Below, piece by piece: positions 15,931-25,547 of a stretch of 39,600 bases of DNA (position 1 is the stretch's first letter; each line of letters begins with the position of its first letter). The notes under the pieces were generated by a model. The model was given only the letters and a program-made list of their open reading frames with translations. It had not been told where the DNA came from and did no database searches. A program made the translations under genes and the position numbers. Source of the DNA: Prevotella sp. (GTDB taxonomy: Bacteria > Bacteroidota > Bacteroidia > Bacteroidales > Bacteroidaceae). Location of the stretch: the NCBI GenBank assembly GCA_017471245.1, contig JAFUVB010000022.1:1-39600 (forward strand), given 5' to 3'.

Positions 15931-18339
15931 TTATCCCCGTTTTTCGGATATTTTTATACTATCTGCATATTCTTTTGGCAGCATTCCCACCAGTTTTTTG
16001 AAGCATCTGCTGAAATACTTCGGGTCGGAGAAACCGCATTGGAAAGCAACGTCAGACACCCTTATGCCTGTTTGCATGAGCAGTTTCTTGGCAAAGTTGA
16101 TGCGGGTGTTCAGCACGTAGTTGTTGGGTGAACTGTCGAAGATGTGCTTCATGCGCACAAAGAGCACGGTGCGGCTCACGTTCATCGCCTGTGCCAGATC
16201 GATTACCGAAAGGTCGGGATTGGAGATGTTATTCTCCACGTATGCTTTCAGCTTTTGTGCAAACAGTTTGTCGTCACCCGACAGCCTGTTGCTTTCCTCA
16301 TGAATTTCCCTTACGGATTCGCTGATGGGCAGCAGTTCCTTGATGCGTGCGCCCAGCACTTCTATCTGCTCTTTACTGGTGAGTTTCACGTCTTTCAGTT
16401 CGCGCTTGAGCATGCGAATGTATCTGAGGGTGGCCCATACGGCAAACAGGAAGGCGGCGAGCAGCAGTCCGTAGAGCATCCATGAGTAGGGGGTTTCACT
16501 GAAACGGGCAGAGCGGTGAATCACGATGGTTTCCTCATTGTCAACCCACACACCGTCTCCATTGGTTGATTTGATGCGCAGCGTGTATGTTCCAGGTGCC
16601 AGGCTGACGTAGTTCAGTTCGTTGTGGCGTGTATAGTGCCACTCACTGTCGATGCCCTCCATGCGGTAGGCATAGATTATTTCTTCGTTCTTGTTGTAGT
16701 CGAGGGCAGCAAAGCTGATGCTGAAGTCTTTCTCGTCGGGCGACAGGTTCACGCTTTTGTCGCAGTCGAAAACGATTCTCGGCACGAAACTGCTCTTCGC
16801 CATCGACTGCGGATGCAGTGTCAGCGTACCCATAGTGGTGCCCAATACCATGCTTCCGTCTGTCAGGAGTGCCGGTGTGGATTCTGTGAACATCTCGCCC
16901 ACACCCGACAGCAGTCGCCAATAGTTGGATGCCACACCCGTTTTGGGGTTCAGCAGGCTGAGCGAACCGAATGATACGATCCACACGTTGCCGTCGTTGT
17001 CTTCTGTAATGGTCTGGTTCATGTCCGACGAAATGCCCTCTTTCACGGAATAATGCTGAAAACTGATGCTGTCGCTGAGCAGTTGCTTAGAGAGGATTCT
17101 CTCCGTGCCGCCTCCTGATGTCGCAATGTATAGTTCGCCATTGCGGGTTCTCAGTATTTCCATCACGAAGTTGCTGCTGATGCTCGTTGCCCTGCCGGGC
17201 TGCCGGCTGTTCACGAAGAAGTGCATTTTGGGATAAGGGTCGTGGAGCGACACGGTGTAGAGACCGTCGTTGGTTCCTAAAAGAGCCGTTCCGTCGGGCA
17301 TGATATGCACGCAGCGGCTTCGCATTCCGGCCTTCGGGAATGTCTTGAGCAGGTTGCCGCAGTGGATGAACCGCATGCTTCCGTCGCCCTGCGGCTCTGC
17401 AATGTTCATGCCTCCGCCGTAAGTGGCGATGATGATGCGGTGGGCGTCATCTTCGGCAATGTCGTATACTGCCTCACAGTTGATGCTGTAGGGATCACGG
17501 GGATCGTGCCTGAAGTGCTCCACCTTGTATTTCCCTTCCGAGGGAACAAGGTGGAACAGACCGCCGGGTTTGGTGCCGATCCACATCGCGCCCTTGCTGT
17601 CTTCTAATATATGATAGGTGGCATATCCGAATTTTGCGCGCTCGCGCGTCAGTCGTCCGTCGCTGTTCAGCCATAGCGTCTGCCCGTCGTCCGTGCTGAT
17701 GTGGATGTATCCGCCCTTGTCGGCACACCACAGTCGTTTTTTCCTGTCTGAATAGAGGGCATACACCACCTCCTCGCCCTGCGTGTTGTGTTTCTGTGCC
17801 TGCACGGGTTTGGGTGTCAGCGATATTCTCTCCAGTCCGCGATGGCTGTAAGTCCACACGCCCTCTTGCCTGTCCACCAGCAGAATGTTGATTTCAATAT
17901 TGTCGAAACCCTCCACTTTTGTGATGAGTTGCCTCACCATGTCGGGTGCTTTGTAGAGCGTAATCCTGAAATCATTTCCTTGATAGGGTTCAAACTGGCG
18001 CGTTCTTCTGTTAAAGAGGTAGAACTTGTCGTTCGACCAGCATATTATATTATGGTCGGCATCCTCCTTGATGTAGCTGATGCGGTTGGTCTCCAACGGG
18101 CAATTGTCGCCAGGCTGCGCCTTGAACGTCTGAAAGCGGTAGCCGTCGTAGCAGCGCAGACCGTCCCATGTGGCGAGCCAGATGTAGCCCAGGCTGTCTT
18201 GTATGATACACGAAACAAGAGCTTCAGAAAAGCCGTCGCTTTCTCCAAAACGCTGGATGTGCAGGGTCTTGGGCATTGAGGCGGCATACAAAAAACAAGC
18301 GTTACAACCAATAATCAGTGCAATGATCAGTTTCTTCAT
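15931..18339 (-). CDS. One-component membrane regulator: propeller sensor with AraC HTH, no kinase
   Basis: The 802-residue protein has a signal peptide, a periplasmic Reg_prop-type propeller (D-x-x-G-x-I/M-W-I/L-G/A-T-x-G-L repeats, about 25-540), a Y_Y_Y domain (about 545-612) and one membrane helix (about 616-640). A short charged, probably coiled segment (about 642-695) leads straight to an AraC-type HTH (about 700-802) with DLAQAMNVSRTVLFVRMK and VAFQCGFSDPKYFSRCFKK. There is no HisKA, HATPase or receiver, and the frame is continuous with no remnant of them. It appears to be an HTCS-like sensor wired directly to DNA binding, probably controlling the divergent susC operon 207 nt away. Ligand and mechanism are inferred from context. 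Confidence 0.9.
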   Translation of the reverse strand: MKKLIIALIIGCNACFLYAASMPKTLHIQRFGESDGFSEALVSCIIQDSLGYIWLATWDGLRCYDGYRFQTFKAQPGDNCPLETNRISYIKEDADHNIICWSNDKFYLFNRRTRQFEPYQGNDFRITLYKAPDMVRQLITKVEGFDNIEINILLVDRQEGVWTYSHRGLERISLTPKPVQAQKHNTQGEEVVYALYSDRKKRLWCADKGGYIHISTDDGQTLWLNSDGRLTRERAKFGYATYHILEDSKGAMWIGTKPGGLFHLVPSEGKYKVEHFRHDPRDPYSINCEAVYDIAEDDAHRIIIATYGGGMNIAEPQGDGSMRFIHCGNLLKTFPKAGMRSRCVHIMPDGTALLGTNDGLYTVSLHDPYPKMHFFVNSRQPGRATSISSNFVMEILRTRNGELYIATSGGGTERILSKQLLSDSISFQHYSVKEGISSDMNQTITEDNDGNVWIVSFGSLSLLNPKTGVASNYWRLLSGVGEMFTESTPALLTDGSMVLGTTMGTLTLHPQSMAKSSFVPRIVFDCDKSVNLSPDEKDFSISFAALDYNKNEEIIYAYRMEGIDSEWHYTRHNELNYVSLAPGTYTLRIKSTNGDGVWVDNEETIVIHRSARFSETPYSWMLYGLLLAAFLFAVWATLRYIRMLKRELKDVKLTSKEQIEVLGARIKELLPISESVREIHEESNRLSGDDKLFAQKLKAYVENNISNPDLSVIDLAQAMNVSRTVLFVRMKHIFDSSPNNYVLNTRINFAKKLLMQTGIRVSDVAFQCGFSDPKYFSRCFKKLVGMLPKEYADSIKISEKRG

Positions 18340-18359
18340 TTTGTATCGATTTGGTGGTA

Positions 18360-18367
18360 CAAAAGTA
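18360..18367 (-). promoter_or_regulatory. Possible -7 box for the one-component regulator
   Basis: The minus strand reads TACTTTTG, fitting TAnnTTTG, 20 nt before the regulator start. A -33 TTTG at the correct distance is not seen, so the promoter may depend on an activator. Confidence 0.45.
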
Positions 18368-18391
18368 CAAAAAATAATTCAAAAAAGTGCA

Positions 18392-18414
18392 TTTTCGTCC
18401 GCAAAGAACGAAAA
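18392..18414. promoter_or_regulatory. Palindromic site between divergent regulator and susC promoters
   Basis: TTTTCGT (18392-18398) and ACGAAAA (18408-18414) form a perfect inverted repeat with a 9-nt spacer. It lies 24 nt from the regulator -7 box and 58 nt from the susC -7 box. The right half belongs to AAAGAACGAAAA, repeated before the four-repeat gene (327-338); the left half TTTTCGTCCG recurs before the GH78 operon (13658-13667). A regulator binding site is a reasonable inference. Confidence 0.45.
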
Positions 18415-18472
18415 ACGTACTTTTTTCGCCTTTATACGTACAATCGTGCTCCACATACGGATAGGTAATGTA

Positions 18473-18480
18473 TACTTTTG
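18473..18480 (+). promoter_or_regulatory. -7 box of the susC operon
   Basis: TACTTTTG matches TAnnTTTG, with transcription likely starting a few bases after it and a leader of about 60 nt before the susC ATG. No TTTG is present near -33, which is common for activator-dependent promoters of this type of locus. Confidence 0.5.
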
Positions 18481-18546
18481 CGCCAGTTTTTCGTGCTACT
18501 AACCTCGTTTTTCGATACGCAACAAATCAAATTATAAACTTAAAAA

Positions 18547-21500
18547 ATGAAAAAGAAAGCTATTCTATCAATGATTTTACTGTTCGTCTGCATGCTGGTT
18601 CATGCTCAGGGCGGAAAAGTAAAAGGTAATGTGAAGGATTCGATGGGCGAACCCGTCATCGGTGCTACTGTCACCGAGGCAGGCAATCCCAAGAATGCCG
18701 CTGTGACCGATTTCGACGGAAACTTTGAAATCAATCTTTCACCCAAGGGGCGACAGGTTGTGATTTCCTATGTCGGAATGAAGACCAAGACTCTCAATGC
18801 TGTGCCAGGTGCCAATCTGGATGTTACGCTCGACGAAGATGCCACATCGCTTGGCGAAGTGGAAGTGGTGTCTGTGGGTTATGGACAAGCCCGTCGCCGC
18901 GACCTCACGGGATCCATCTCGTCGGTGGGAGAGAAAACCTTGAGGCACATCACCTCAACCAATGCTGCCTCGGCCATTACCGGTCGCTTGGCAGGAGTCA
19001 ACGTTGTTACCACGCAAGGTTCACCTGATGCAGAAGTGAAGATTCGCGTGCGTGGCGGCGGTTCAATCACTCAGAACAACGAACCTCTCTACATCGTGGA
19101 TGGTTTCCAGGTGTCAAGCATCAGCGACATCCCCCCAACCGACATTGAGAGTGTTGACGTTTTGAAGGATGCATCGTCAACCGCCATCTATGGTGCCAAG
19201 GGTGCCAATGGTGTTATCCTCGTCACTACCAAGAGCGGTCGTGCAGGAAAGACGGAGGTTTCGTTCAATACCAGTGTGGGATGGAGCAAGTTCTACAACG
19301 AGACAGAGGTGTTGTCACCTTATGAATATGTATATTTCCAGCGAGAGCTCGACCCGTCAAAGAATGCCAGCTTTTTCGACCGCTACGGCCGCTGGGAGGA
19401 TATTGACCTCTATAAAGGGCGTCAGGGAACCGACTGGCAGAAAAAACTGTTCGACCGCACCGGTTTCAAGCAGAGCTACAACGTTAATGTCAACGGCGGA
19501 ACAAAAGACTTTGTATACAGCATCAGCTATACGCGCGACGATGAGGAGTATATCATGCAAACCTCCAACTTCAAGCGCGACAACCTGAACATCAAGCTGA
19601 AAAAAGACTTGACCGGATATTTGCATCTTGACTTCAATGCAAAGATGAATCATCGTGTCATCAACGGTCCGAGCGTATCATCGGGATGGAAACTGCGCGA
19701 CTGCACTCTCTTTGCGCCCATTGGAACCCTTACTGACCTGAGCATCGACGACTTAGGCGATACGGGCGACCTGAGCTACGAGAATATCAGCAACCTGCAA
19801 GATCCTTTCTACAACATCGCCAACGAATATAAGAAACAGCGTAATTTCACCAACAGCTATAATCTGGGCATCACTTGGGACATCACCAAGTGGCTTTCAT
19901 GGCGCGTTGAAGGAACTTACGGATTCTCTTTCGCACGTACAGATAACTTGTTCTTGGCAAACACAGGAACCGCCAACCAACGCTCGGGTTTCCCCGTTGG
20001 TCAGCGTAATTACTGGGATGGAAACAACAACACCCTGCGCACGATGCTTAACTTCAGGCATGATTTCGGTAAGCACCATGTCGATGCCATGGCTGGCGCA
20101 GAGGCTTATCATTCGGAAACGAACAACATGCGCGTGGAGTCAGACTATTTCCCCCTCGACTACTCTGTAGACAACATGCTTGCCATGTGGAACAACGGAA
20201 CTTCTGAACCCACCTACACCACTATCTCAGAGCCTAACCGCACGCAGTCGTATTTCGGTCGTGCCAACTACGTATACGACGGTCGCTACTATCTGACGTT
20301 TACACTTCGTGCCGACGGCACCAACGTGTTCTCACCGGGAAACAAATGGGGTGTGTTCCCAGCCTTTGCTGCCGCATGGCGCATCAGCGACGAGCCATTC
20401 ATGGAGTCTACCCGCAGCTGGTTAGACAACCTGAAACTGCGTCTGAGCCATGGTGTGGCGGGTAATGCTCGCGTAGGCAGCTACTGGCGCCAGACCTATG
20501 GATCGGTTACATCGCTCAACCAGCTCTATTATTTGGACGAGACGGCACAGAGCGCTCTGCGCCCCACAACGGTGCTGCGCAATGAAAACCTGACATGGGA
20601 GACGAAGCACTCAACCAATGTGGGTCTCGACTTCAGCGTGTTGAGCAAGCGGCTTGATGTGGCTATCGATTGGTATAACGACGTGACAAAGAACCTGATC
20701 ATGTCGGTGCAGCTGCCTTCGAACTCTGGTTACAGCACACAATACCAGAATCTGGGACAGACCACCAACCGAGGCATAGAGTTCACCGTCAATGCCAATC
20801 TGGTGCAGACACGCGATTTCTATTTGGATGCCAACTTCAATATCAGCTTCAACAAGAACAAGGTGGATAAGCTCTATGACACTGAGAACGACGAAATGAT
20901 TCTGAGCGACGGAGCGGGCGGTTTCTTCATCGGTAACGATGACTACCGTGTGTTCGTGGGTGAAGAGGTCGGCTTGATGTATGGCTATGTCTACGACGGT
21001 ATGTATTCGTTTGACGACTTCACTTTCAATAATGAAACCAAGCGATGGGTATTGAATGAGGGTGTTGTTGACAATCGCGGTGTGCTGGCAAACTCTGGAG
21101 GTTATTTCGGTCCCGGTCATATCAAGCTGAAAGACCTGAGCGGAGAAGACGGAACTCCTGACGGAAAGATTGATGCCAACAACGACCGTCGCGTGATTGG
21201 TCACGCACAGCCCAAGCACACTGGCGGTTTCGGTATTAACATGGGCTGGAAGGGATTCGACCTGACAGCATTGTTCAACTGGTCGTATGGAAACGATATC
21301 CTGAACATGAACAAGATTGACTATAACTCTTATCACGGCTCTCAGCGCTATAAGAACGTTACCACGGCAATGAGCTTGGAAAACCGATTCACCACCATCG
21401 ACCCGGAGACAGGTCTCAATATCTTCTATGGTGAATATGCCAATCCGGAACTGCTGCGGGAGATCAACCAAGGCAAGACAATGTGGAATCCGCTGATGAA

Positions 21501-21777
21501 CAACTCAATCATTACCGACTGGGCTGTTGAAGATGGCTCTTTCCTCCGCTTGGGTACATTGACTCTTGGCTATTCTCTGCCCAAGGCTGTGCTGCGCCAC
21601 ATCGGTGCCAAGCATCTGCGCATTTACGGAACGGCAACGAACTTGTTCTGTATCACAAACTATAGCGGACAGGATCCTGAAGTGAGCACACATACCAATA
21701 ATCTGGTCATGGGCTACGACCGCTCTGCTTATCCTAAGGCACGTACATTCGTGGTAGGACTGAATTTAACATTTTAA
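18547..21777 (+). CDS. SusC/RagA-type TonB-dependent outer-membrane transporter
   Basis: The 1,076-residue protein has a signal peptide (ending LVHAQ), a carboxypeptidase-regulatory-like domain (GNVKDSMGEPVIGATV ... VTDFDGNFEI, about 22-100), a TonB plug with LYIVDGFQV, DIESVDVLKDASSTAIYG and GVILVTTKSG (about 115-225), and a long beta-barrel ending in aromatic L-N-L-T-F, as usual for outer-membrane proteins. It would form the barrel through which pectic oligosaccharides captured by SusD are imported with TonB energy. It is first of the six-gene operon, 22 nt before susD. Length and domain order are normal for the family. Substrate is inferred from the adjacent PL4, PL1-CE8 and GH95 genes. 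Confidence 0.97.
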   Translation: MKKKAILSMILLFVCMLVHAQGGKVKGNVKDSMGEPVIGATVTEAGNPKNAAVTDFDGNFEINLSPKGRQVVISYVGMKTKTLNAVPGANLDVTLDEDATSLGEVEVVSVGYGQARRRDLTGSISSVGEKTLRHITSTNAASAITGRLAGVNVVTTQGSPDAEVKIRVRGGGSITQNNEPLYIVDGFQVSSISDIPPTDIESVDVLKDASSTAIYGAKGANGVILVTTKSGRAGKTEVSFNTSVGWSKFYNETEVLSPYEYVYFQRELDPSKNASFFDRYGRWEDIDLYKGRQGTDWQKKLFDRTGFKQSYNVNVNGGTKDFVYSISYTRDDEEYIMQTSNFKRDNLNIKLKKDLTGYLHLDFNAKMNHRVINGPSVSSGWKLRDCTLFAPIGTLTDLSIDDLGDTGDLSYENISNLQDPFYNIANEYKKQRNFTNSYNLGITWDITKWLSWRVEGTYGFSFARTDNLFLANTGTANQRSGFPVGQRNYWDGNNNTLRTMLNFRHDFGKHHVDAMAGAEAYHSETNNMRVESDYFPLDYSVDNMLAMWNNGTSEPTYTTISEPNRTQSYFGRANYVYDGRYYLTFTLRADGTNVFSPGNKWGVFPAFAAAWRISDEPFMESTRSWLDNLKLRLSHGVAGNARVGSYWRQTYGSVTSLNQLYYLDETAQSALRPTTVLRNENLTWETKHSTNVGLDFSVLSKRLDVAIDWYNDVTKNLIMSVQLPSNSGYSTQYQNLGQTTNRGIEFTVNANLVQTRDFYLDANFNISFNKNKVDKLYDTENDEMILSDGAGGFFIGNDDYRVFVGEEVGLMYGYVYDGMYSFDDFTFNNETKRWVLNEGVVDNRGVLANSGGYFGPGHIKLKDLSGEDGTPDGKIDANNDRRVIGHAQPKHTGGFGINMGWKGFDLTALFNWSYGNDILNMNKIDYNSYHGSQRYKNVTTAMSLENRFTTIDPETGLNIFYGEYANPELLREINQGKTMWNPLMNNSIITDWAVEDGSFLRLGTLTLGYSLPKAVLRHIGAKHLRIYGTATNLFCITNYSGQDPEVSTHTNNLVMGYDRSAYPKARTFVVGLNLTF

Positions 21778-21799
21778 TTGAATACTCATACAGAAGGTT

Positions 21800-23857
21800 A
21801 TGAAAAAGATATATATTTCAATGATATTGGCAGTGTCTGCCTTGGTGCTTAGTTCATGCAGCGACTATTTAGACACCGAATCGCCCTCGCAGCAGACCTC
21901 ACAAGTGATTTTCGAGAACGAGGGCATGGCTCGCTCAGCCATTATGGACATCTATGGTAACCTGACAGGCACGTATGTCTACGGACAGAAGATGTCTGTG
22001 AACTGGCAGGGCGTATCGGATATCGAATTGGCGAGCGGCTACAACAGCGACCCGTCGAAGGAGCTGACAAGCGACACGGGAGCAGCAAACTTCTATAGTG
22101 ACTGGTATAATCATACCGTGCAGTGGAAGGATATTTTTGCCATGGCAGAGCGTGCTTCCACAGCGGTGGAAGGCATTCGCAACAGCGACGCATTCAAGAG
22201 CGGCAACAAGGTGATGACCCGTTTCCTGGGTGAAGCGTTGACACTGCGCTCACTGGCTTACTTTGAGTTGGTGCGCCGCTGGGGTGACATTCCTTATAAA
22301 GAAGGTACTTCGGAAAGCGACCTGTCGAATGTGTATGCAGGTAAAACCGATCGCGACGAGATTTATGCAGCATTGGTTCGCGACATGCAGGAAGCCGTTG
22401 ACTATCTTCCTTGGATGGGCGAAGAAGCCGAATACACATGTGAGCGTATTACGAAAGGTTTCGCCAAGGGTCTGCTGGCTCGTATAGCCTTGTTTGCCGG
22501 TGGATGGTCGGTGCGCGACGGTAATCAGTTTACCGACGACTCCAATGTGGAGCATTACAACGGCTCTGCCTCAGGCATGGGTGAACTGAACGGTTTCTAT
22601 GTGGGGCGCGCCAAGAACTGGAGAGACTATTATGAAATTGCGGAGCAGCAGTGCGCAGAAATGATTGGCGATTTGCAGAATCCGCACCATCTTGATCCTG
22701 ACTATGGAGATATATGGAAAACGGTTAATCATCTTGACTACAATGCATACGGTGAGAACCTGTTCGAGGTGGCCAACGGCATGGGATACAACGGTGACGT
22801 GGGTACGCTGATGGGACGCGAACAAGACGGTAATATCGGTTTCGGCAGTTTCGGTTGGGGATCCAGCTATGTAAACTCTAACGGATACTATTTCTATTCT
22901 TTCACCCCGACCGACACGCGCCGCGACTATGCATGCTATTTCCCAAAGTTCGGCAAAGAAAACAATCAAGTGCATGAAATCATGCGTGGTGACTTGCTCA
23001 ATGTGCATTTCGGAAAGTGGTGCTATTTCTGGACCAGCGATGGATACAAGGCGCTTGCCCGCACAGCCAGCGGTCGCCCGAGCACTGGTATTAACTGGAT
23101 TCTGATGCGCTATTCCGACGTCTTGCTGATGTTTGCCGAAGCTCGTTATCAGCTTACTGGCAATGCCGACAGCAAAAGTGGTGTGGCAGGCATGAGTGCC
23201 CGCGAAGCATTGGAGAAAGTTCGCGAAAGAGCTTTCGGTGCTGGTTCTGCAGAGATCAAGAAATATGACAGCGATTTCTTTAATGCCATCGTGAACGAGC
23301 GTGCATGGGAGTTTGGATGTGAGGGCATTCGCAAGCTCGACTTGGTGCGCTGGGGACTGCTCGACCAGAAGATTGAAGAGATGAAGGAAGCATTGGTGAA
23401 AATGTATGATGGCCGATTGGAAGTGAAGATTTTCGACAAGACCTATCAGCCAACTGACTTCCCTGAGAAACTGTACTATAAATATCAAAGCGGTGATCAG
23501 AGCCAGTTCATTGACATGCAGTCGTGCAATTTCTATCGCAGTCTGAACGCCAATCCCGACCCCGCCGTATATAAGGAACTGACATGGATGCGTCGTGAGA
23601 ACCCCAATGTTGATGATATCGTCAACAGGTCGGTGCGCATTCTGGTATGTGGTTCCGGTCTACGTGCCAAATACGATTACTCTTCACTGCTCAGCCAGTT
23701 GCAGTTCGGTAGCGAGATTCAGGCTAAGTTGACACAGATGACACTTGGCAATGGCGTATGCAACTACCGTCACCTGTTCTCCATCTATTATGATGACATC
23801 TATAAGTCTAACGGCTATCTGCAGAATTCATACGGATACGACCATAGTTTGGACTAA
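21800..23857 (+). CDS. SusD/RagB-type surface glycan-binding lipoprotein
   Basis: The 685-residue protein carries a lipobox with Cys20 (VLSSC) followed by acidic residues, as in surface-exposed Bacteroidetes lipoproteins. The SusD N-terminal helical part (DYLDTESPSQQTS, then TLRSLAYFELVRRWGDIPY) and the C-terminal RagB part (VNERAWEFGCEGIRKLDLVRWG) are both present. It caps the SusC barrel and captures glycan at the cell surface. It is placed directly after susC with no gap wide enough for a separate promoter. At 685 residues it is longer than many SusD proteins (about 500-600), from loops in the middle and C-terminal part. Confidence 0.96.
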   Translation: MKKIYISMILAVSALVLSSCSDYLDTESPSQQTSQVIFENEGMARSAIMDIYGNLTGTYVYGQKMSVNWQGVSDIELASGYNSDPSKELTSDTGAANFYSDWYNHTVQWKDIFAMAERASTAVEGIRNSDAFKSGNKVMTRFLGEALTLRSLAYFELVRRWGDIPYKEGTSESDLSNVYAGKTDRDEIYAALVRDMQEAVDYLPWMGEEAEYTCERITKGFAKGLLARIALFAGGWSVRDGNQFTDDSNVEHYNGSASGMGELNGFYVGRAKNWRDYYEIAEQQCAEMIGDLQNPHHLDPDYGDIWKTVNHLDYNAYGENLFEVANGMGYNGDVGTLMGREQDGNIGFGSFGWGSSYVNSNGYYFYSFTPTDTRRDYACYFPKFGKENNQVHEIMRGDLLNVHFGKWCYFWTSDGYKALARTASGRPSTGINWILMRYSDVLLMFAEARYQLTGNADSKSGVAGMSAREALEKVRERAFGAGSAEIKKYDSDFFNAIVNERAWEFGCEGIRKLDLVRWGLLDQKIEEMKEALVKMYDGRLEVKIFDKTYQPTDFPEKLYYKYQSGDQSQFIDMQSCNFYRSLNANPDPAVYKELTWMRRENPNVDDIVNRSVRILVCGSGLRAKYDYSSLLSQLQFGSEIQAKLTQMTLGNGVCNYRHLFSIYYDDIYKSNGYLQNSYGYDHSLD

Positions 23858-23890
23858 TCGTGAAAACAATCAATTAAAACAAAGACAGAT

Positions 23891-25477
23891 ATGAAAATCA
23901 TCAATAAAGCCATCTGTGCAGTATTTGCCGCCAGCATACTGATGGCATGTAGCGAAAATGTCAATGACTGGCCTGTAGAGCAGGGCTATGACCGGCTCTA
24001 TCGCACCACCCATTTCGAATTGGAAGAAATGCAGCCGACGGCAGTTACCTTGAAATTCAATGGTATCAGCGATGCCACGAAATACATCTTTGAGTTCAGC
24101 CTTGGCGACAGCATGAAGTTCAGCAACATTGTCAGAACAGAAGAAGTAATGGCAGACACGCTGACTCCTTATAGTGAAGGCAAGGTTATCGTGCAGAACG
24201 AATATAAGAAGTTGTTTGAAGACCTTAACGGAACGACTCTCTACTCGGTACGCGTTAAAGGTGTCAATGAGCAGACTGGTACAGAGTCGGGTTGGTTTGG
24301 CCTGAGCTTTAAGACTCCTGCTGAGCAAATCTTCACAGGTGCCGTGCCAGGCATTATAGATGCCTCTGTTAATTGGGAATCCGACAAAACTGCTACAACC
24401 ATTAAACTGGGAAGCGTTGCCAAAGGTGATACCACGTGGATCAGCACCTCTACCCTGACCGATACGCAAAAGCGTAACGGAGAGGCTTCTTTCAGCGGAC
24501 TGAATCCTGGAACAAACTATGTGGCTCAGATATTCAATGGTGAGTTCATCCGCGGCACCTACGGCTTTACCACCCTCGGATCGGCAACAGGACAAACCAT
24601 CGATGTGCAGCCAGGTGACAACATCGGCGAACTGCTCGCAGCTGCTACCGATGAGACGGTGACACTCGTCTTCACTGGTGGACAAGACTATGATATAGGT
24701 TCTGTTAGCGTTCCTGCAAACATCAAGAATCTTTATTTCTCTGGTACTCTTGTCAATGGTACTCGTGCTCACTTGCACATTCCAAGTTTCGGACTGCAAG
24801 GGCCGGTGGAAGACCTCCATTTCCAATATGTTGAAGTAGATGCCGTCGGTAGTTTCTGGATGGTGCTCGGCGGAGTGAACGCTTTCAACCGCTTGTTCAT
24901 CACAGGCAGTATTTTCCGCCACCTGAACAATTGTATTGTCCGTGCATACGGTGATGTCGAGATTGAAGGAATCTATGTAAACAACAGCTGGCTTGACCAT
25001 GTGTCAACAGGAGGATGGGGCGTGTTTAACATCGCTGGCAACACGAAGATGCACTATTTGAGCATTACCAATACCACTATCACCGATGTTGCAGATCAGT
25101 TGATGGATATCCGCGTAGAGCTTGACCAACTGACATTAGAGAAGATCACCTTCTGCAACTATGAGGTAGGTCTTCCCAAACTGATCCTTGCCCAAAAGAA
25201 ACCGAAGGAAGCTCTTGTTTCAAGTTGTATCTTTGCCGGTGACAACAATGGTCAGAAGATAAACCACGGATGGGGCGACTATTCGGCTTGGCTCGACTTC
25301 TCTGGCAGCTATATCACCAGCGATTTGGTGGAAAACAACAGACCATTTGTTAATATCACACATCTTGACATGACATCCGAGGAATTGTTTGTTGATCCGC
25401 GCCATGGAGACTTCCATGTGAAAGATGATGTGCAATTCAGAGGCAAAGGTAAGGTGGGAGATCCACGCTGGTGGTGA
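23891..25477 (+). CDS. DUF4957/DUF5123-type surface lipoprotein (probable pectin-binding protein)
   Basis: The 528-residue product has a lipobox with Cys20 (SILMAC). It has a Fn3-like N-terminal region (about 35-150 and probably 150-225), then a repetitive right-handed beta-helix-like part from about 270 (NLYFSGTLVNG, LHFQYVEVDAVG, IEGIYVNNSWLDHV, YLSITNTTITDV). It ends FVDPRHGDFHVKDDVQFRGKGKVGDPRWW, in keeping with the DUF4957/DUF5123 families often found in pectin loci. Its position just after susD is typical of surface glycan-binding proteins. The beta-helix resembles that of polysaccharide lyases, but no catalytic residues were recognised, so binding is favoured over catalysis. Confidence 0.82.
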   Translation: MKIINKAICAVFAASILMACSENVNDWPVEQGYDRLYRTTHFELEEMQPTAVTLKFNGISDATKYIFEFSLGDSMKFSNIVRTEEVMADTLTPYSEGKVIVQNEYKKLFEDLNGTTLYSVRVKGVNEQTGTESGWFGLSFKTPAEQIFTGAVPGIIDASVNWESDKTATTIKLGSVAKGDTTWISTSTLTDTQKRNGEASFSGLNPGTNYVAQIFNGEFIRGTYGFTTLGSATGQTIDVQPGDNIGELLAAATDETVTLVFTGGQDYDIGSVSVPANIKNLYFSGTLVNGTRAHLHIPSFGLQGPVEDLHFQYVEVDAVGSFWMVLGGVNAFNRLFITGSIFRHLNNCIVRAYGDVEIEGIYVNNSWLDHVSTGGWGVFNIAGNTKMHYLSITNTTITDVADQLMDIRVELDQLTLEKITFCNYEVGLPKLILAQKKPKEALVSSCIFAGDNNGQKINHGWGDYSAWLDFSGSYITSDLVENNRPFVNITHLDMTSEELFVDPRHGDFHVKDDVQFRGKGKVGDPRWW

Positions 25478-25547
25478 TATGATTTGCCGGATTAATAGTG
25501 ACAATTCCACAATGAAAACGTCTTATTCTTAGAAAAACAGCGAAAGA

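Noticed and set aside
15931-18339. Kinase-less regulator as a frameshifted HTCS
   Set aside because: The frame is continuous from signal peptide to HTH, and no HisKA, HATPase or receiver remnants appear in any frame of the region.
23870-25000. 376-codon minus-strand open frame opposite the DUF4957/DUF5123 lipoprotein gene
   Set aside because: Antisense to a gene with lipobox and operon context; no domain visible.
25512-25532. Six-codon leader frame (MKTSYS) before the PL4 gene
   Set aside because: Chance short frame; no hairpins or repeated codons that would suggest attenuation.
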